Shown piece after piece: positions 34,764 through 43,660 of a stretch of 64,000 nt of DNA. Below the pieces are notes generated by a model that saw only the letters and a program-made list of their open reading frames with translations, did not search any database and was not told the origin of the DNA. A program made the position numbers and the translations under genes. The stretch comes from Saccharopolyspora sp. SCSIO 74807 (GTDB lineage Bacteria > Actinomycetota > Actinomycetes > Mycobacteriales > Pseudonocardiaceae): the NCBI RefSeq assembly GCF_037023755.1, contig NZ_CP146100.1:3999501-4063500 (forward strand). Reading direction: 5' to 3'. How positions within the stretch are numbered: the first letter of the stretch is position 1; every line of letters starts with the position of its first letter.

Positions 34764-35498
34764 ATGGCCGGCATGTCCAGCCCGGAAACCGTCGGCAGCA
34801 GCGTCGTCGACGAGGCGATCGACCGGATCAAGCGCCGCATCGAGTCCGGCGAGTTCGCACCCGGCCAGAAGCTCCCGCCGGAGGCCGCGCTGGCGAGCGA
34901 CCTGGAGCTTTCCCGGCTGTCGCTGCGCGAGGCGGTGCGCGCGCTGACGATGGCAGGCGTGCTGGAGGTCCGGCACGGCGCGGGCACCTTCGTCACCGAT
35001 CTGCGCCCGGACCGGGTGGTCGACGCGATCGGCCGGTTTCTGCAGCTTTCGCACGACACCGGCTTGCGGGAGCTGTTCGAGTGCCGCCGGGTGGTGGAGC
35101 CGGGCGCCACCTCGCTGGCCGCCACCCGCATCGACGAGGCGCAGCTGGCGGAACTGGGTGACCGGATCGAACGGATGCGCACGCTGCGCGACCCGCAGGA
35201 GTTGGTCGCCGAGGACTTGGCGTTCCACTCGGACATCGTCGCCGCCGCGGGCAACCGGACCCTGCAATCGCTGGCCGGAACCGTCGCGCAGCGCACCGCC
35301 CGCGCGCGGATCTGGCGAGCGCTGGTCAAAGACGACGTGCTCACCCGGACTCACCAGCAGCACAACGACATCTACCGCGCGTTGCAGGACCGGGACAGCA
35401 TGGCGGCGTTCGTCGCCGCGACCCGCCACGTCGCCGATGTCGAAAGCTGGGTCCTGGGCCGGTTGCACGGAGTGGCGGACGACGAGGATGTGCGTTGA
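34764..35498 (+). CDS. GntR/FadR-family regulator of the sugar-acid cluster
   Basis: 244 residues from ATG 34764 (ATG 34773 is also possible). N-terminal winged HTH: KLPPEAALASDLELSRLSLR, then EAVRALTMAGVLEVRHGAGT. The C-terminal FCD domain has the metal/ligand residues of the FadR group (FHSDIVAAAGNRTL, HQQHNDIYRALQDRD). Position 20 bp after the dehydratase gene suggests that it is co-transcribed and controls the cluster, with a sugar acid as effector (inference). Confidence 0.85.
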   Translation: MAGMSSPETVGSSVVDEAIDRIKRRIESGEFAPGQKLPPEAALASDLELSRLSLREAVRALTMAGVLEVRHGAGTFVTDLRPDRVVDAIGRFLQLSHDTGLRELFECRRVVEPGATSLAATRIDEAQLAELGDRIERMRTLRDPQELVAEDLAFHSDIVAAAGNRTLQSLAGTVAQRTARARIWRALVKDDVLTRTHQQHNDIYRALQDRDSMAAFVAATRHVADVESWVLGRLHGVADDEDVR

Positions 35499-35539
35499 GG
35501 TCTGCTGTGCCCCGGCAACGAACGAGAAGAGGGATCGAC

Positions 35540-35932
35540 ATGCGAATCAACCTCGCGAGCGTGCTCGTCGACGACCAGGAGAAGGCGCGGCGGTTCTACA
35601 CCGAGGTGCTGGGTTTCCAGCAGAAGCACGACATCCCGATGGGCGGGCCGCGGTGGCTGACCGTGGTGTCCCCGCAGGACCCGGACGGCACCGAGCTGGT
35701 GCTCGAACCCAGCGGCCACCCCGCGGCCGGGCCGTTCAAGGAGGCGCTCGTCGCCGACGGCATCCCGTGGACCTCGTTCGCCGTCGACGACGTCGACGCC
35801 GAGTACGAGCGGCTGCGCGACCTCGGCGTGCGCTTCACCCAAGAACCCACCGACATGGGCCCGGTGACCACCGCCGTGCTCGACGACACCTGCGGCAACC
35901 TGATCCAGATCGCGCAGCAAACCGGTGAGTGA
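35540..35932 (+). CDS. VOC-superfamily (glyoxalase-like) protein
   Basis: 130 residues from ATG 35540. It has two beta-alpha-beta-beta-beta modules: NLASVLVDDQEKARRFYTEV, then GTELVLEP in the first, and WTSFAVDDVDAEYERLRDLG, then TTAVLDDTCGNLIQIAQ in the second. Metal-ligand positions are only partly kept (E at ELVLEP). Family members act as lyases, dioxygenases or bleomycin-type binding proteins; the function here is unknown. It starts 41 bp after the GntR gene and may be read with it. Confidence 0.8.
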   Translation: MRINLASVLVDDQEKARRFYTEVLGFQQKHDIPMGGPRWLTVVSPQDPDGTELVLEPSGHPAAGPFKEALVADGIPWTSFAVDDVDAEYERLRDLGVRFTQEPTDMGPVTTAVLDDTCGNLIQIAQQTGE

Positions 35933-36007
35933 ACCGTCCACGGCGAGCAGCCGTGCACGCGACCACCTACATCGAACCGTGCAACGAAGCAATCGTGCGC
36001 TTCGAGG

Positions 36008-36859
36008 TCACGTTTCGTTCATGACGGCGGTGATGTGGGCGTGGACGCGGGTGCGGAGATCGAGCAGTTCGGCGGACACGAGCCTGCTGGTCTCCGCGGC
36101 AACGTCGGCGTAGAGGTCGACCAGCGATCGCAGGCCGCCCAGCATGTCCGTCGCGTCGTAACGGGTGTGGGTGGTGGCGATTCGCTCTCGGTAGCGTTCA
36201 GGAAGCCATTCGTCGAGGTGGTGGCCGTCGTGCCAGACGTCGACAGCGTGGTGCGAGCGGGCGAGGACGTTCCACTCCAGCATCGTGAGCAGAAGTGAGC
36301 GCATCTCCGCCTCGCGGAGACCGGCCGGCCACAGGTCTCCGCGCGCGAGGTAGATCGGTACCTGAGTGGCCTCGAACCAGAATTCCCGTTGGTTCATCGC
36401 GAACTTCTCGGAGTCCGGAAGCGACCGCTCCGGCGGAGTCATGGAGGAAGCGGGAAGTCCCCGTGTGACGCCGGTCTTGTCAAGGCGCACGAGATAGCCG
36501 CGTTGGTAGAGGCCGTCCAAGCCGTACCTAGTCATGCGCTCGATGCGTTCGGTTCCCGCGAGCGTGAAATCAATCTTGCGCCCGTAGGTGAAGACGACCA
36601 GGTAGGTCGGCCAGTCGGGGGCGTCCGGGCCTTCGTTGGCAAGGTGGACGCTGATCAGCACGTCTGCGATGGTTCCGGGCCATTCGTCATCGCCCACGAG
36701 TTCCACTGCAGCTGGGCCGATGAGTTCGATGTCGAGATCCGAGAGCGCGTCCACACGATCGCCGCGGGCCCGCGAACCGGTCTGTACAACGGCTTCGATC
36801 CCGGAATGGGCCTGCGCGAAGTCAAGTACGCGGCTGAGGAGTTCATCCGGATCTTCCAT
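36008..36859 (-). CDS. ANT(6)-like aminoglycoside nucleotidyltransferase family protein
   Basis: 283 residues. The nucleotidyltransferase motif GSRARGDRVDALSDLDIEL (about residues 28-46) is intact with both acidic residues of the DxD, followed by KIDFTLAGTERIERM and the helical AadK/ANT(6)-type C-terminal domain. Such enzymes adenylylate streptomycin at position 6, but chromosomal relatives often have other or unknown substrates, so resistance should not be assumed. Base composition is a little lower in GC than the neighbours, hinting at transfer. Monocistronic. Confidence 0.8.
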   Translation of the reverse strand: MEDPDELLSRVLDFAQAHSGIEAVVQTGSRARGDRVDALSDLDIELIGPAAVELVGDDEWPGTIADVLISVHLANEGPDAPDWPTYLVVFTYGRKIDFTLAGTERIERMTRYGLDGLYQRGYLVRLDKTGVTRGLPASSMTPPERSLPDSEKFAMNQREFWFEATQVPIYLARGDLWPAGLREAEMRSLLLTMLEWNVLARSHHAVDVWHDGHHLDEWLPERYRERIATTHTRYDATDMLGGLRSLVDLYADVAAETSRLVSAELLDLRTRVHAHITAVMNET

Positions 36860-37020
36860 GATGCGAGCTTAACCGGGCTTTCCGCTGCGCTGCGGACATG
36901 ACCGTGCCTGCCGATGTTCCTCGCCGAACGCCGTTTGTGGAACGAACTTCGCTCGGCGGGTCGGTCGGCGGAGCCTCGGACAGTTGGCCCCGTGAAGTAG
37001 GCGCGGACGGGCCATCCCGC

Positions 37021-38232
37021 TTAGCCGGTCAGGTCTCCGGTGGCGTAGTAGGCGCGGCAAGTTCCGTTCTCGTCGTAGTCGGTGGCGACTTCGAGGATCC
37101 GGCCGGAATCGGCCAGTGGAGCCAGCGACGAGCTGTAGTTCGGGCAGGGTTCGTCGCGCGCGCCCGGTACTTCGACCGGAGCGGGCAGTGCCACGTTGTC
37201 GTTGGCGCCGGGCTCGTCGCTGGCGAACAGCGTTGCGCCGTTGCCTTCGGCGACCGTTCCGTCGGCGTTGCGCAACTCCTGGCCGACCGTGATCAGCCGC
37301 CCGTCGGATGTGCCGTCGTCGATGACGGTGATCTTCGGCGCGTGTGCGAAATACCGGCCGTCGCCCAAGGTGAGCAGCGGGTCCTGCGCGGCGGGATCGC
37401 CCCAGTCCGCCCCGTCGTCGGAGAGCCGGAAGTGCGCGGCGCAGATGTGCGGGCCCTCGGCGCCGCAGATCTCGTAGGACAGGTAGGCGCGACCGTCCGG
37501 CAGCCGTCGGACCACCGGCATCCCGGGACGCAGCGCCGGATCCGCCAGTTCCACGACGGGTTCCGGGGCCGCCCAGTTCACACCGTCGGTCGAGACCGCG
37601 CGCTGCAACTTCTGGCTGTGCTCCGGGTCGTTCTCGTCGGCGAAGTAGCAGCCCAGCGCGCCCGCGTCGTCGACGAACAGCTCCGGTTCCCAATGGCCTC
37701 CGGTGCCCGGCGCGGTCGCGCAGGTCGACAAGTACGACCAGGTCCGCCCCCGGTCCTGGCTCTGCCACACCGGCAGCGACATCCGCCGGTCTTCGGGGTT
37801 GGCGCCGACGCTCGCGGTCCACAGCAGCGTGCCTTCCGGCAGATCGCCGACCTGGCGGGGGAGTTCGAGCATGCTGCCGCAGCACAAGCCGTCCGCGAAG
37901 GCCGGGTCGGTGATCCGGCCGACCTCGTTGAACGTCGCGCCTTCGTCCTTGCTCTCGTAGAAGCGGGCGGAGCCGCCGTCCGCGCCGAAGCTGACGGTTC
38001 CGGTCAGCACCGCGCCGTTGTCCTCGCCCGCGTGCGCCAACCGGACCGACGTGGGGTAGAGGCCGCTGTCCGGTGACAGCGGCGTTCCGGTCGCCTCGGG
38101 CGTCGGTCGGGCGGTTTCGGGCGTGGGCTCCGCAGCGCCGGGCGCGGGTTGCGCGGCATCGGCGGGCGTCGCGGTGGGCAGCATCGCGGCGGCCAGCAGT
38201 CCGCCGAGCAGCAGCGCAGGTGTCCTGATCAC
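37021..38232 (-). CDS. secreted sialidase-fold (BNR/Asp-box) glycosidase-like protein
   Basis: 403 residues from GTG 38232 with GGAGGA ahead. A signal peptide (TPALLLGGLLAAAMLPTATPADA) is followed by a Pro/Thr/Glu-rich linker and a six-bladed propeller. Asp-box motifs are visible: SKDEGATF, SQDRGRTW, STDGVNW, SDDGADW. This fold includes sialidases and GH93 exo-arabinanases. I do not see a clear arginine triad, so GH93 or a related glycan hydrolase is more likely. The activity is uncertain. It follows the LAL regulator gene on the same strand after 256 bp. Confidence 0.72.
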   Translation of the reverse strand: MIRTPALLLGGLLAAAMLPTATPADAAQPAPGAAEPTPETARPTPEATGTPLSPDSGLYPTSVRLAHAGEDNGAVLTGTVSFGADGGSARFYESKDEGATFNEVGRITDPAFADGLCCGSMLELPRQVGDLPEGTLLWTASVGANPEDRRMSLPVWQSQDRGRTWSYLSTCATAPGTGGHWEPELFVDDAGALGCYFADENDPEHSQKLQRAVSTDGVNWAAPEPVVELADPALRPGMPVVRRLPDGRAYLSYEICGAEGPHICAAHFRLSDDGADWGDPAAQDPLLTLGDGRYFAHAPKITVIDDGTSDGRLITVGQELRNADGTVAEGNGATLFASDEPGANDNVALPAPVEVPGARDEPCPNYSSSLAPLADSGRILEVATDYDENGTCRAYYATGDLTG

Positions 38233-38488
38233 GCTCGTCCTCCCCGTCGCGGACAAGATCGCCCGTCGTGATCGGAGTCTGCCCGGTTCGCCCGGCGCCG
38301 GGTACCGCGATTCGGAGGTGACCGTGTCGTCCGGGGAGACCCCGCACCGGGACGATCGCGGGTGCGGCGCGTCTACCGGAACTGCCGGGCTGCGCTTCGG
38401 GGCTCGGCGAGCAGGTGACCACGTCGGCGATCGCAGCCGCACCGGGCCGCGAGCAAGCCGACCTGCTGAGCAACGAGTGCCGAGCCGG

Positions 38489-41110
38489 TCACCGAGCGCT
38501 CTGCAACAGTTCGCGCAGCTGGTTGCGGGTGCTGACGCCGAGCTTCGGGAACGAGCGGTACAGGTGCGATCCCACCGTGCGCGGTGACAGGAACATCCGG
38601 TCGCCGATCTGGCGGTTGGTGAAGCCCCTGGCGGCGAGCCGGATGATCTCCTGCTGTTGTGGGCTCAGCTCGGCCAGCGCGTCGGGTGCGGCGTGCTCCT
38701 CGCGGGGCTCGGCCGCTCCGGCCGCCCGCAGCTCCGCTTCGGCCCTGGCCACCCACGGGTGGGCGCCGAGCCTGCGGAACGTCTCCAGCGCCGCCGAGAG
38801 CGGTGCGCGCGCTTCGGCGATGCGTCGGGCTCGGCGCAGCCATTCGGCCTGGTGCAACAAGGTTCGTGCCCGTTCGAACGGCCACTGCTCGGTGCGCGGA
38901 TCGGCGAGGGCGGCGGTGAAGTGCTGTTCCGGTTCCGCGGCCAGCAAGGCGCGAGCATGCTCGACCAGCGCGCGCAGCCTCGGTGATGCGTCGTCGCCCA
39001 GCCGCCGAGCCGCGCGCAGCACGATGCGCTCCGCGTCGTGCGGTTCCCCGAGCCGGGCCGCGGCCGCCGCCAGCTCCGGCAGCGCCACGGCCGACTGGTG
39101 GTGGTGCAGGAAATCGCCATCGGGAGTGAACGCCCGGCGCAGCTGCGCGTAGGCCGTCGCGTGGTCGCCTTCGGAGGCGGCGGCGATGCCCAGCACGTAC
39201 CTGGCGCGAACGGCCACCATCCGGCTACTAGCCGGGTCCACCATGGACAGTGCTGCGGTGCCGAGTTCCCGGGCCGGGCCCGCTTGGCCCTGCAACGCGA
39301 GCACGGCCCCGTCCATCGTCTTGGCCCCGGCGACGACGTGCGGCAGTTCCGCGCGGGCTCCGCTGCTGACCGACTCGGCGGCGACCACCCTGGTCCGCGC
39401 CCAGGCGCCGGACTCGAACAGCGCCCATCCCTGGGCGCAGCCGAGCCCTTCCGGTAGTGGCCCGCGCACCCGCCACCGGTCGAAAGCCTGCTCGAACAGC
39501 CGCACCGCGAATGACGTCTCGTCGAGCAGCCAGGCGATCGTCGCCACCGCGATCGCCCGGCCCGGGCCGGACTCGGCGGCGGCCAGGTCGGGCAGCTGCG
39601 GGAGCACTTCGTCCCTGCTGCCCGCGGGGTCCGCCACCGCGAGCACCCACGCCCTGGTCACCGGATCATGCGGACCGGGGATCTCCGGGAGCGCGGCCAG
39701 CACTCGATCGTTGCGGCCGGGTTCCGCCGAGTAGTACCCGACCACGGCGGCGGTGGCCAGCACGCTCAGCGCGGTGTCCGGATCTCGCTGCGCCAACGCG
39801 CTCGCGGTGCGCGACAGCTGTGCGAACGCGGCATCGTGACGAGTGGTGACGGTCAGCGCCTGCCCGGCGCGGAGTTCGGCCGACGCCAGCAGTTCCGGGT
39901 CGTCGGTCAGTTCCACGACCCGCGCCGCCAGGTCTTCGACCCAACCGGCTTGGGCGGTCAACAGCGCGGAGTTCGCCGCCAGCACCAGTCGGCGGGCGCG
40001 CTCGCCGCGGTCCGGGCTGAGGTCGGCGGCGCGTTCCAGCGCGGTCGCGGCGGCCACGTAACCGCCGCGGCGGCGGGCCCGCTCGGCGGTGCTCTCCATC
40101 AGGGCGGCGACGTCCTCGTCCGGTTCACCGGCGGCCGCCGCGAGGTGCCAAGCGCGCCGGTCCGGTTCGTCCCTGGTCGCTTCGCCCAGTGCGAGGTGCG
40201 CCCGGCGGCGGTGTTCGAAAGGCGCCGAGTGGTACAGCGCGGACCGCACCAGCGGATGCCGGAAGCGGAACCGGGATCCCGTCCAGCGCACCAGCCCGGC
40301 CCGTTCGGCGGGTTCCCAGCCCGCGCCTGGCGCGTGCACCGCGTCCGGGGCGTCGGCGGCGGCCAGTTCCAGCAGCAGTTCGCGGGTTCGTTCGGGCAGT
40401 TCCTGCGCCCGGGCCGCGAAGATCTTCTCCAGCCGTTCGGTGGTGGCAAGCGGCCCCGGCCCGGTTTCCTGCGGCACCGCGGCGAGTTCGGCCAGTGCGA
40501 GCGGATTGCCGCCTGCCTCGGCGAGCACGCGCAGTCGCCGCGCCCCGGCCGGTGCCTGCGGCAGCGCGTCGAGGACCTGGTTCGCGGAGAGGTCGTCGAG
40601 AGGTTCCAGCCGCAAGGTGGGCAGCCGGTCCAGTCCGGGCAGCGGCCGATCATCGCGGGCACCGATGAGCAGGTTCAGCGGCTCCGATTCGATCCGGCGC
40701 GCGAGGAACGCGAGCACGTCCAGGGTGCCCCGGTCCAGCCAGTGCGCGTCGTCGATCACGAGCAGCCCACCGGTATCGGACAGCAGGCGCAGCGCCGCGA
40801 GCCCCAGGCCCATGACATCCGGGTCGGGTTCCCCGTCGCCGATCCCGAACGCGCACTGCAGCCGCGACGCCTCAGCCGTGCCCGCGGCCCGCCGCAGCAC
40901 CGGCGCGAGCAGCTGGTGCAGCCCCGCGAACGCCAGGTTCGCCTCGCTCTCGCTGCCGGAGGCCCGCAGCGCGCCCTGCGCTGCCGCCGCGTCCAGCAAC
41001 GTCGTCTTGCCCATTCCGGCATCGCCGGTGATGACCAGAACCCGCCCGGTGCCGCTCGCCGCTCGCCGCACCTGAGCCAGCTCGGCCTGCCGTCCGATGA
41101 TCTCCCGCAC
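38489..41110 (-). CDS. LuxR-family ATP-binding regulator (LAL type)
   Basis: 873 residues from GTG 41110 (GGGAGG ahead). It has an N-terminal AAA/STAND ATPase with Walker A GDAGMGKTT (about 29-37) and Walker B LLVIDDAHWLD, a long helical TPR-like middle, and a C-terminal LuxR HTH (LSPQQQEIIRLAARGFTNRQ, then IGDRMFLSPRTVGSHLYRSF). LAL proteins are large activators that sense sugars or other signals (MalT is the model). It is divergent from the MBL/esterase pair with a GTCACGTGAC palindrome between, and upstream of the sialidase-fold gene. Confidence 0.9.
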   Translation of the reverse strand: MREIIGRQAELAQVRRAASGTGRVLVITGDAGMGKTTLLDAAAAQGALRASGSESEANLAFAGLHQLLAPVLRRAAGTAEASRLQCAFGIGDGEPDPDVMGLGLAALRLLSDTGGLLVIDDAHWLDRGTLDVLAFLARRIESEPLNLLIGARDDRPLPGLDRLPTLRLEPLDDLSANQVLDALPQAPAGARRLRVLAEAGGNPLALAELAAVPQETGPGPLATTERLEKIFAARAQELPERTRELLLELAAADAPDAVHAPGAGWEPAERAGLVRWTGSRFRFRHPLVRSALYHSAPFEHRRRAHLALGEATRDEPDRRAWHLAAAAGEPDEDVAALMESTAERARRRGGYVAAATALERAADLSPDRGERARRLVLAANSALLTAQAGWVEDLAARVVELTDDPELLASAELRAGQALTVTTRHDAAFAQLSRTASALAQRDPDTALSVLATAAVVGYYSAEPGRNDRVLAALPEIPGPHDPVTRAWVLAVADPAGSRDEVLPQLPDLAAAESGPGRAIAVATIAWLLDETSFAVRLFEQAFDRWRVRGPLPEGLGCAQGWALFESGAWARTRVVAAESVSSGARAELPHVVAGAKTMDGAVLALQGQAGPARELGTAALSMVDPASSRMVAVRARYVLGIAAASEGDHATAYAQLRRAFTPDGDFLHHHQSAVALPELAAAAARLGEPHDAERIVLRAARRLGDDASPRLRALVEHARALLAAEPEQHFTAALADPRTEQWPFERARTLLHQAEWLRRARRIAEARAPLSAALETFRRLGAHPWVARAEAELRAAGAAEPREEHAAPDALAELSPQQQEIIRLAARGFTNRQIGDRMFLSPRTVGSHLYRSFPKLGVSTRNQLRELLQSAR

Positions 41111-41155
41111 TGCCGCCTCCCGGCCATCGACTGTAGCCGCGCGGGGACAGGTGCA

Positions 41156-41165
41156 GTCACGTGAC
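41156..41165. promoter_or_regulatory. GTCACGTGAC palindrome, LAL / MBL promoter
   Basis: A perfect 10-bp palindrome in the 94-bp region between the divergent LAL and metallo-beta-lactamase genes, 40-49 bases before the latter's ATG. Nearly the same sequence is found at 44909-44918. Confidence 0.4.
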
Positions 41166-41204
41166 GGATACCGCGCGATCGGCGGTGCCGCGCATATTCG
41201 ACCC

Positions 41205-42119
41205 ATGCAGAGCATCACGCTGGGAGACGTCGAAGTCACGCGAGTGCTGGAGTTCCACGGGCGTGCGATGGCCGTGGACGAGTTCTTCCCGGAAATCCCC
41301 GCCGAGGAGTTCGAGGCCGAGCGGTCCTGGCTGGATCCGGACTTCTGGTCGCCGGCCGACAACGGGTTCGTCTCCGCTGTGCAGACCTGGGTGCTGCGCA
41401 GCGCTGGCCGCACGATCCTGGTGGACACCGGAGTCGGCAACCACAAGGAACGGCCGTACTCGCCGCACTGGCGGCACTTGAACACCGACTACCTCGGCAA
41501 CCTGGCCCGCGCGGGGGTGCGCCCGGAAGACGTCGACATCGTGGTCAACACGCATTTGCACGTCGATCACGTCGGCTGGAACACCCGGCTCGTCGGCCGG
41601 GACTGGGTGCCGACGTTCCCGAACGCCACCTACCTGCTGCCGCGCGCCGACTTCGAGTACTGGAATCCGATGGGCGAGCACCGGCCGAAGCGGGCGCTGA
41701 GCCACCAGAACGTGTTCGAGGACAGCGTCGCTCCGGTGCACCAGGCGGGCCTGACCGAGCTGTGGGATGGCGAACGGGTCATCGACGAGAACCTGCGATT
41801 GCAACCCGCTCCCGGGCACACGCCCGGATCGTCGGTGCTGCAGCTGCGCTCCGGGCCGGATCGCGCGGTGTTCATCGGCGACCTGCTGCACACCCCGCTG
41901 CAACTGCAAGATCCGGTGCACAACTGCGACTTCGAGGAGGACCCGGCGGCCGCCCGCGCGTCCCGCAGGCGGCTGCTGGAATTCGCCGCCGACAACACCG
42001 CGTTGGTGGTGCCCGCGCACTTCGGCGGTCACGGCGCCGCCGAGGTCCGCCGGGCCGGGGACCGCTTCGAGATCAAGAACTGGGCCGCGTTCGACCGTCC
42101 GCAGCGGATCAACCGATGA
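41205..42119 (+). CDS. metallo-beta-lactamase-fold hydrolase
   Basis: 304 residues from ATG 41205. The zinc motif HLHVDH (residues 117-122) is complete, with further metal residues in APGHTPGSSV, FIGDLLHTPLQ and VPAHFGG. The type resembles lactonase or oxidoreductase-like MBL proteins (AttM/AhlD group), which open lactones or hydrolyse esters. No Shine-Dalgarno is visible. Its stop overlaps the start of the esterase gene (ATGA), so the two proteins are made together and may act in sequence on an ester or lactone. Substrate unknown. Confidence 0.82.
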   Translation: MQSITLGDVEVTRVLEFHGRAMAVDEFFPEIPAEEFEAERSWLDPDFWSPADNGFVSAVQTWVLRSAGRTILVDTGVGNHKERPYSPHWRHLNTDYLGNLARAGVRPEDVDIVVNTHLHVDHVGWNTRLVGRDWVPTFPNATYLLPRADFEYWNPMGEHRPKRALSHQNVFEDSVAPVHQAGLTELWDGERVIDENLRLQPAPGHTPGSSVLQLRSGPDRAVFIGDLLHTPLQLQDPVHNCDFEEDPAAARASRRRLLEFAADNTALVVPAHFGGHGAAEVRRAGDRFEIKNWAAFDRPQRINR

Positions 42120-43594
42120 GCCCGGCGGAGCAGAACCCGGTGGTGCGCACGAACGCGGGCCGGGTCCGGGGCAGGCGCAGCCACGCCGGCCTGGTCTTCT
42201 CCGGCATCCCCTACGCAGCGGCCCCGACGGGGCCCGCGCGGTTCTCCGCTCCCCGGCCGGCTCCGAGATGGGCAGGGGAGCGGGATGCCGCGATGCCCGG
42301 TCCCACCGCTCCGGCACCGCGGCGAGAATTCGGTGCCCTGGACATGGGCCCGTTCTTCGGCCCCGGCTGGGTTCGCGGCGCGGATTACCTGACGGTGAAC
42401 GTGTGGACCCCGGACACCGCGACGCGCGGCCTGCCGGTCATGGTGTTCGTGCACGGCGGCGCCTTCGTGTCCGGCTCCGGCCAGGCGGCGCTCTACGACG
42501 GCACCGGGTTCGCCCGGGACGGCGTGGTGCTGGTGACGCTGAACTACCGGATCGGGGCGCCGGGCTGGCTGTCGCTGCCGGGAGCACCGGACAACCGGGG
42601 ACTGCTGGACGTGCTCGCCGCGCTGCGCTGGGTGCAGGAGGAGATCGCCCGGTTCGGCGGAGACCCGGCCAACGTCACCCTGTTCGGCCAGTCCGCGGGG
42701 GCGACCATCGTCGCGGCCGCGTTGGCCGATCCGGCGGCGCGCGGGCTGTTCCGCAGGGTGATCTCGCAGAGCGGAAACGGACTCGGCGCGTTCGTACCCG
42801 CGCAAGCCGAGCTCGTCATGAAGCGGCTGGGTCAGCTGCTGGGTGTGCCGGTCGGGTCGTTGCCGGAGGTGCCGGACGAGCGGCTGGTCGACGCGGTGGA
42901 GCAGCTCGGCCCGATGGATCTCGGGCTGGACGGGCACCGCGATCCGTTGCTGCGGCTGGCACGGTTCAGTCCGGTGCTGGAGAGGCAGCCGGCAGTGGCG
43001 GTCGCGGCCGGCGCCGGTGCCGACGCCGATCTGCTCATCGGGAACAACGCTGCGGAGGGCAACCTGTACTTGGCCCCCGGTGGCGCACTGGATTCGTCCA
43101 CAATGGACGACGTGGGGGACGTTGCGGTGCAAGCACATCCGGAGCCGGACCGGCTGGTGGCCGCCTACCGGCAGCAGCGCCCGTCGGCTACCGCCGGTGA
43201 GCTGCGCGCGGCAGTGCTCGGCGACGGCCTGTTCGGTGCCGGAACCCGGGCGCTCGCCGACGCGCACGCCGGACGCGGGCAGCCGACCTACCGCTACGAG
43301 TTCGCCTGGCGGTCATCGGCGCTGGGCGGGGCGCTCGGTGCGGCGCACGGGGTGGAGCTGCCGTTCGTGTTCGACTCGGCGGGCGAACCGCGGCTGCACG
43401 GCCCGAACTCGTTGCTGGGCGACGATTTCTCGCCGGAGCTGGCTCGGGAGGTGCACTCGGCATGGGTTCGCTTCGCGGCCACCGGCGACCCCGGCTGGGA
43501 CCGCTACACCCTGCCGCAGCGCCGGGTCCGGAACCTCGCGCGCCCCTCGGCCACGATCGACGACCCTCGTCCGCTGGAACGGGCTGCTTGGTGA
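42116..43594 (+). CDS. carboxylesterase, type B family
   Basis: 492 residues starting in the ATGA overlap with the MBL gene. The N-terminal RTNAGRVRGR and FSGIPYAAAPTGPARF, the oxyanion hole VHGGAF (about 113-118), and the nucleophile elbow FGQSAGAT with Ser193 are all present. The C-terminal HGVELPFVFD provides the His. No signal peptide, so it acts inside the cell. Type B esterases take a wide range of carboxylic esters. Co-translation with a lactonase-like MBL enzyme suggests a short hydrolytic pathway. Confidence 0.88.
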   Translation: MSPAEQNPVVRTNAGRVRGRRSHAGLVFSGIPYAAAPTGPARFSAPRPAPRWAGERDAAMPGPTAPAPRREFGALDMGPFFGPGWVRGADYLTVNVWTPDTATRGLPVMVFVHGGAFVSGSGQAALYDGTGFARDGVVLVTLNYRIGAPGWLSLPGAPDNRGLLDVLAALRWVQEEIARFGGDPANVTLFGQSAGATIVAAALADPAARGLFRRVISQSGNGLGAFVPAQAELVMKRLGQLLGVPVGSLPEVPDERLVDAVEQLGPMDLGLDGHRDPLLRLARFSPVLERQPAVAVAAGAGADADLLIGNNAAEGNLYLAPGGALDSSTMDDVGDVAVQAHPEPDRLVAAYRQQRPSATAGELRAAVLGDGLFGAGTRALADAHAGRGQPTYRYEFAWRSSALGGALGAAHGVELPFVFDSAGEPRLHGPNSLLGDDFSPELAREVHSAWVRFAATGDPGWDRYTLPQRRVRNLARPSATIDDPRPLERAAW

Positions 43595-43660
43595 GTGGGC
43601 CCGCGGCACTGGCATCGACCCGCTCCCGAAGGCGGCACCGGCGTGCGCCGAGCGGCCTGC

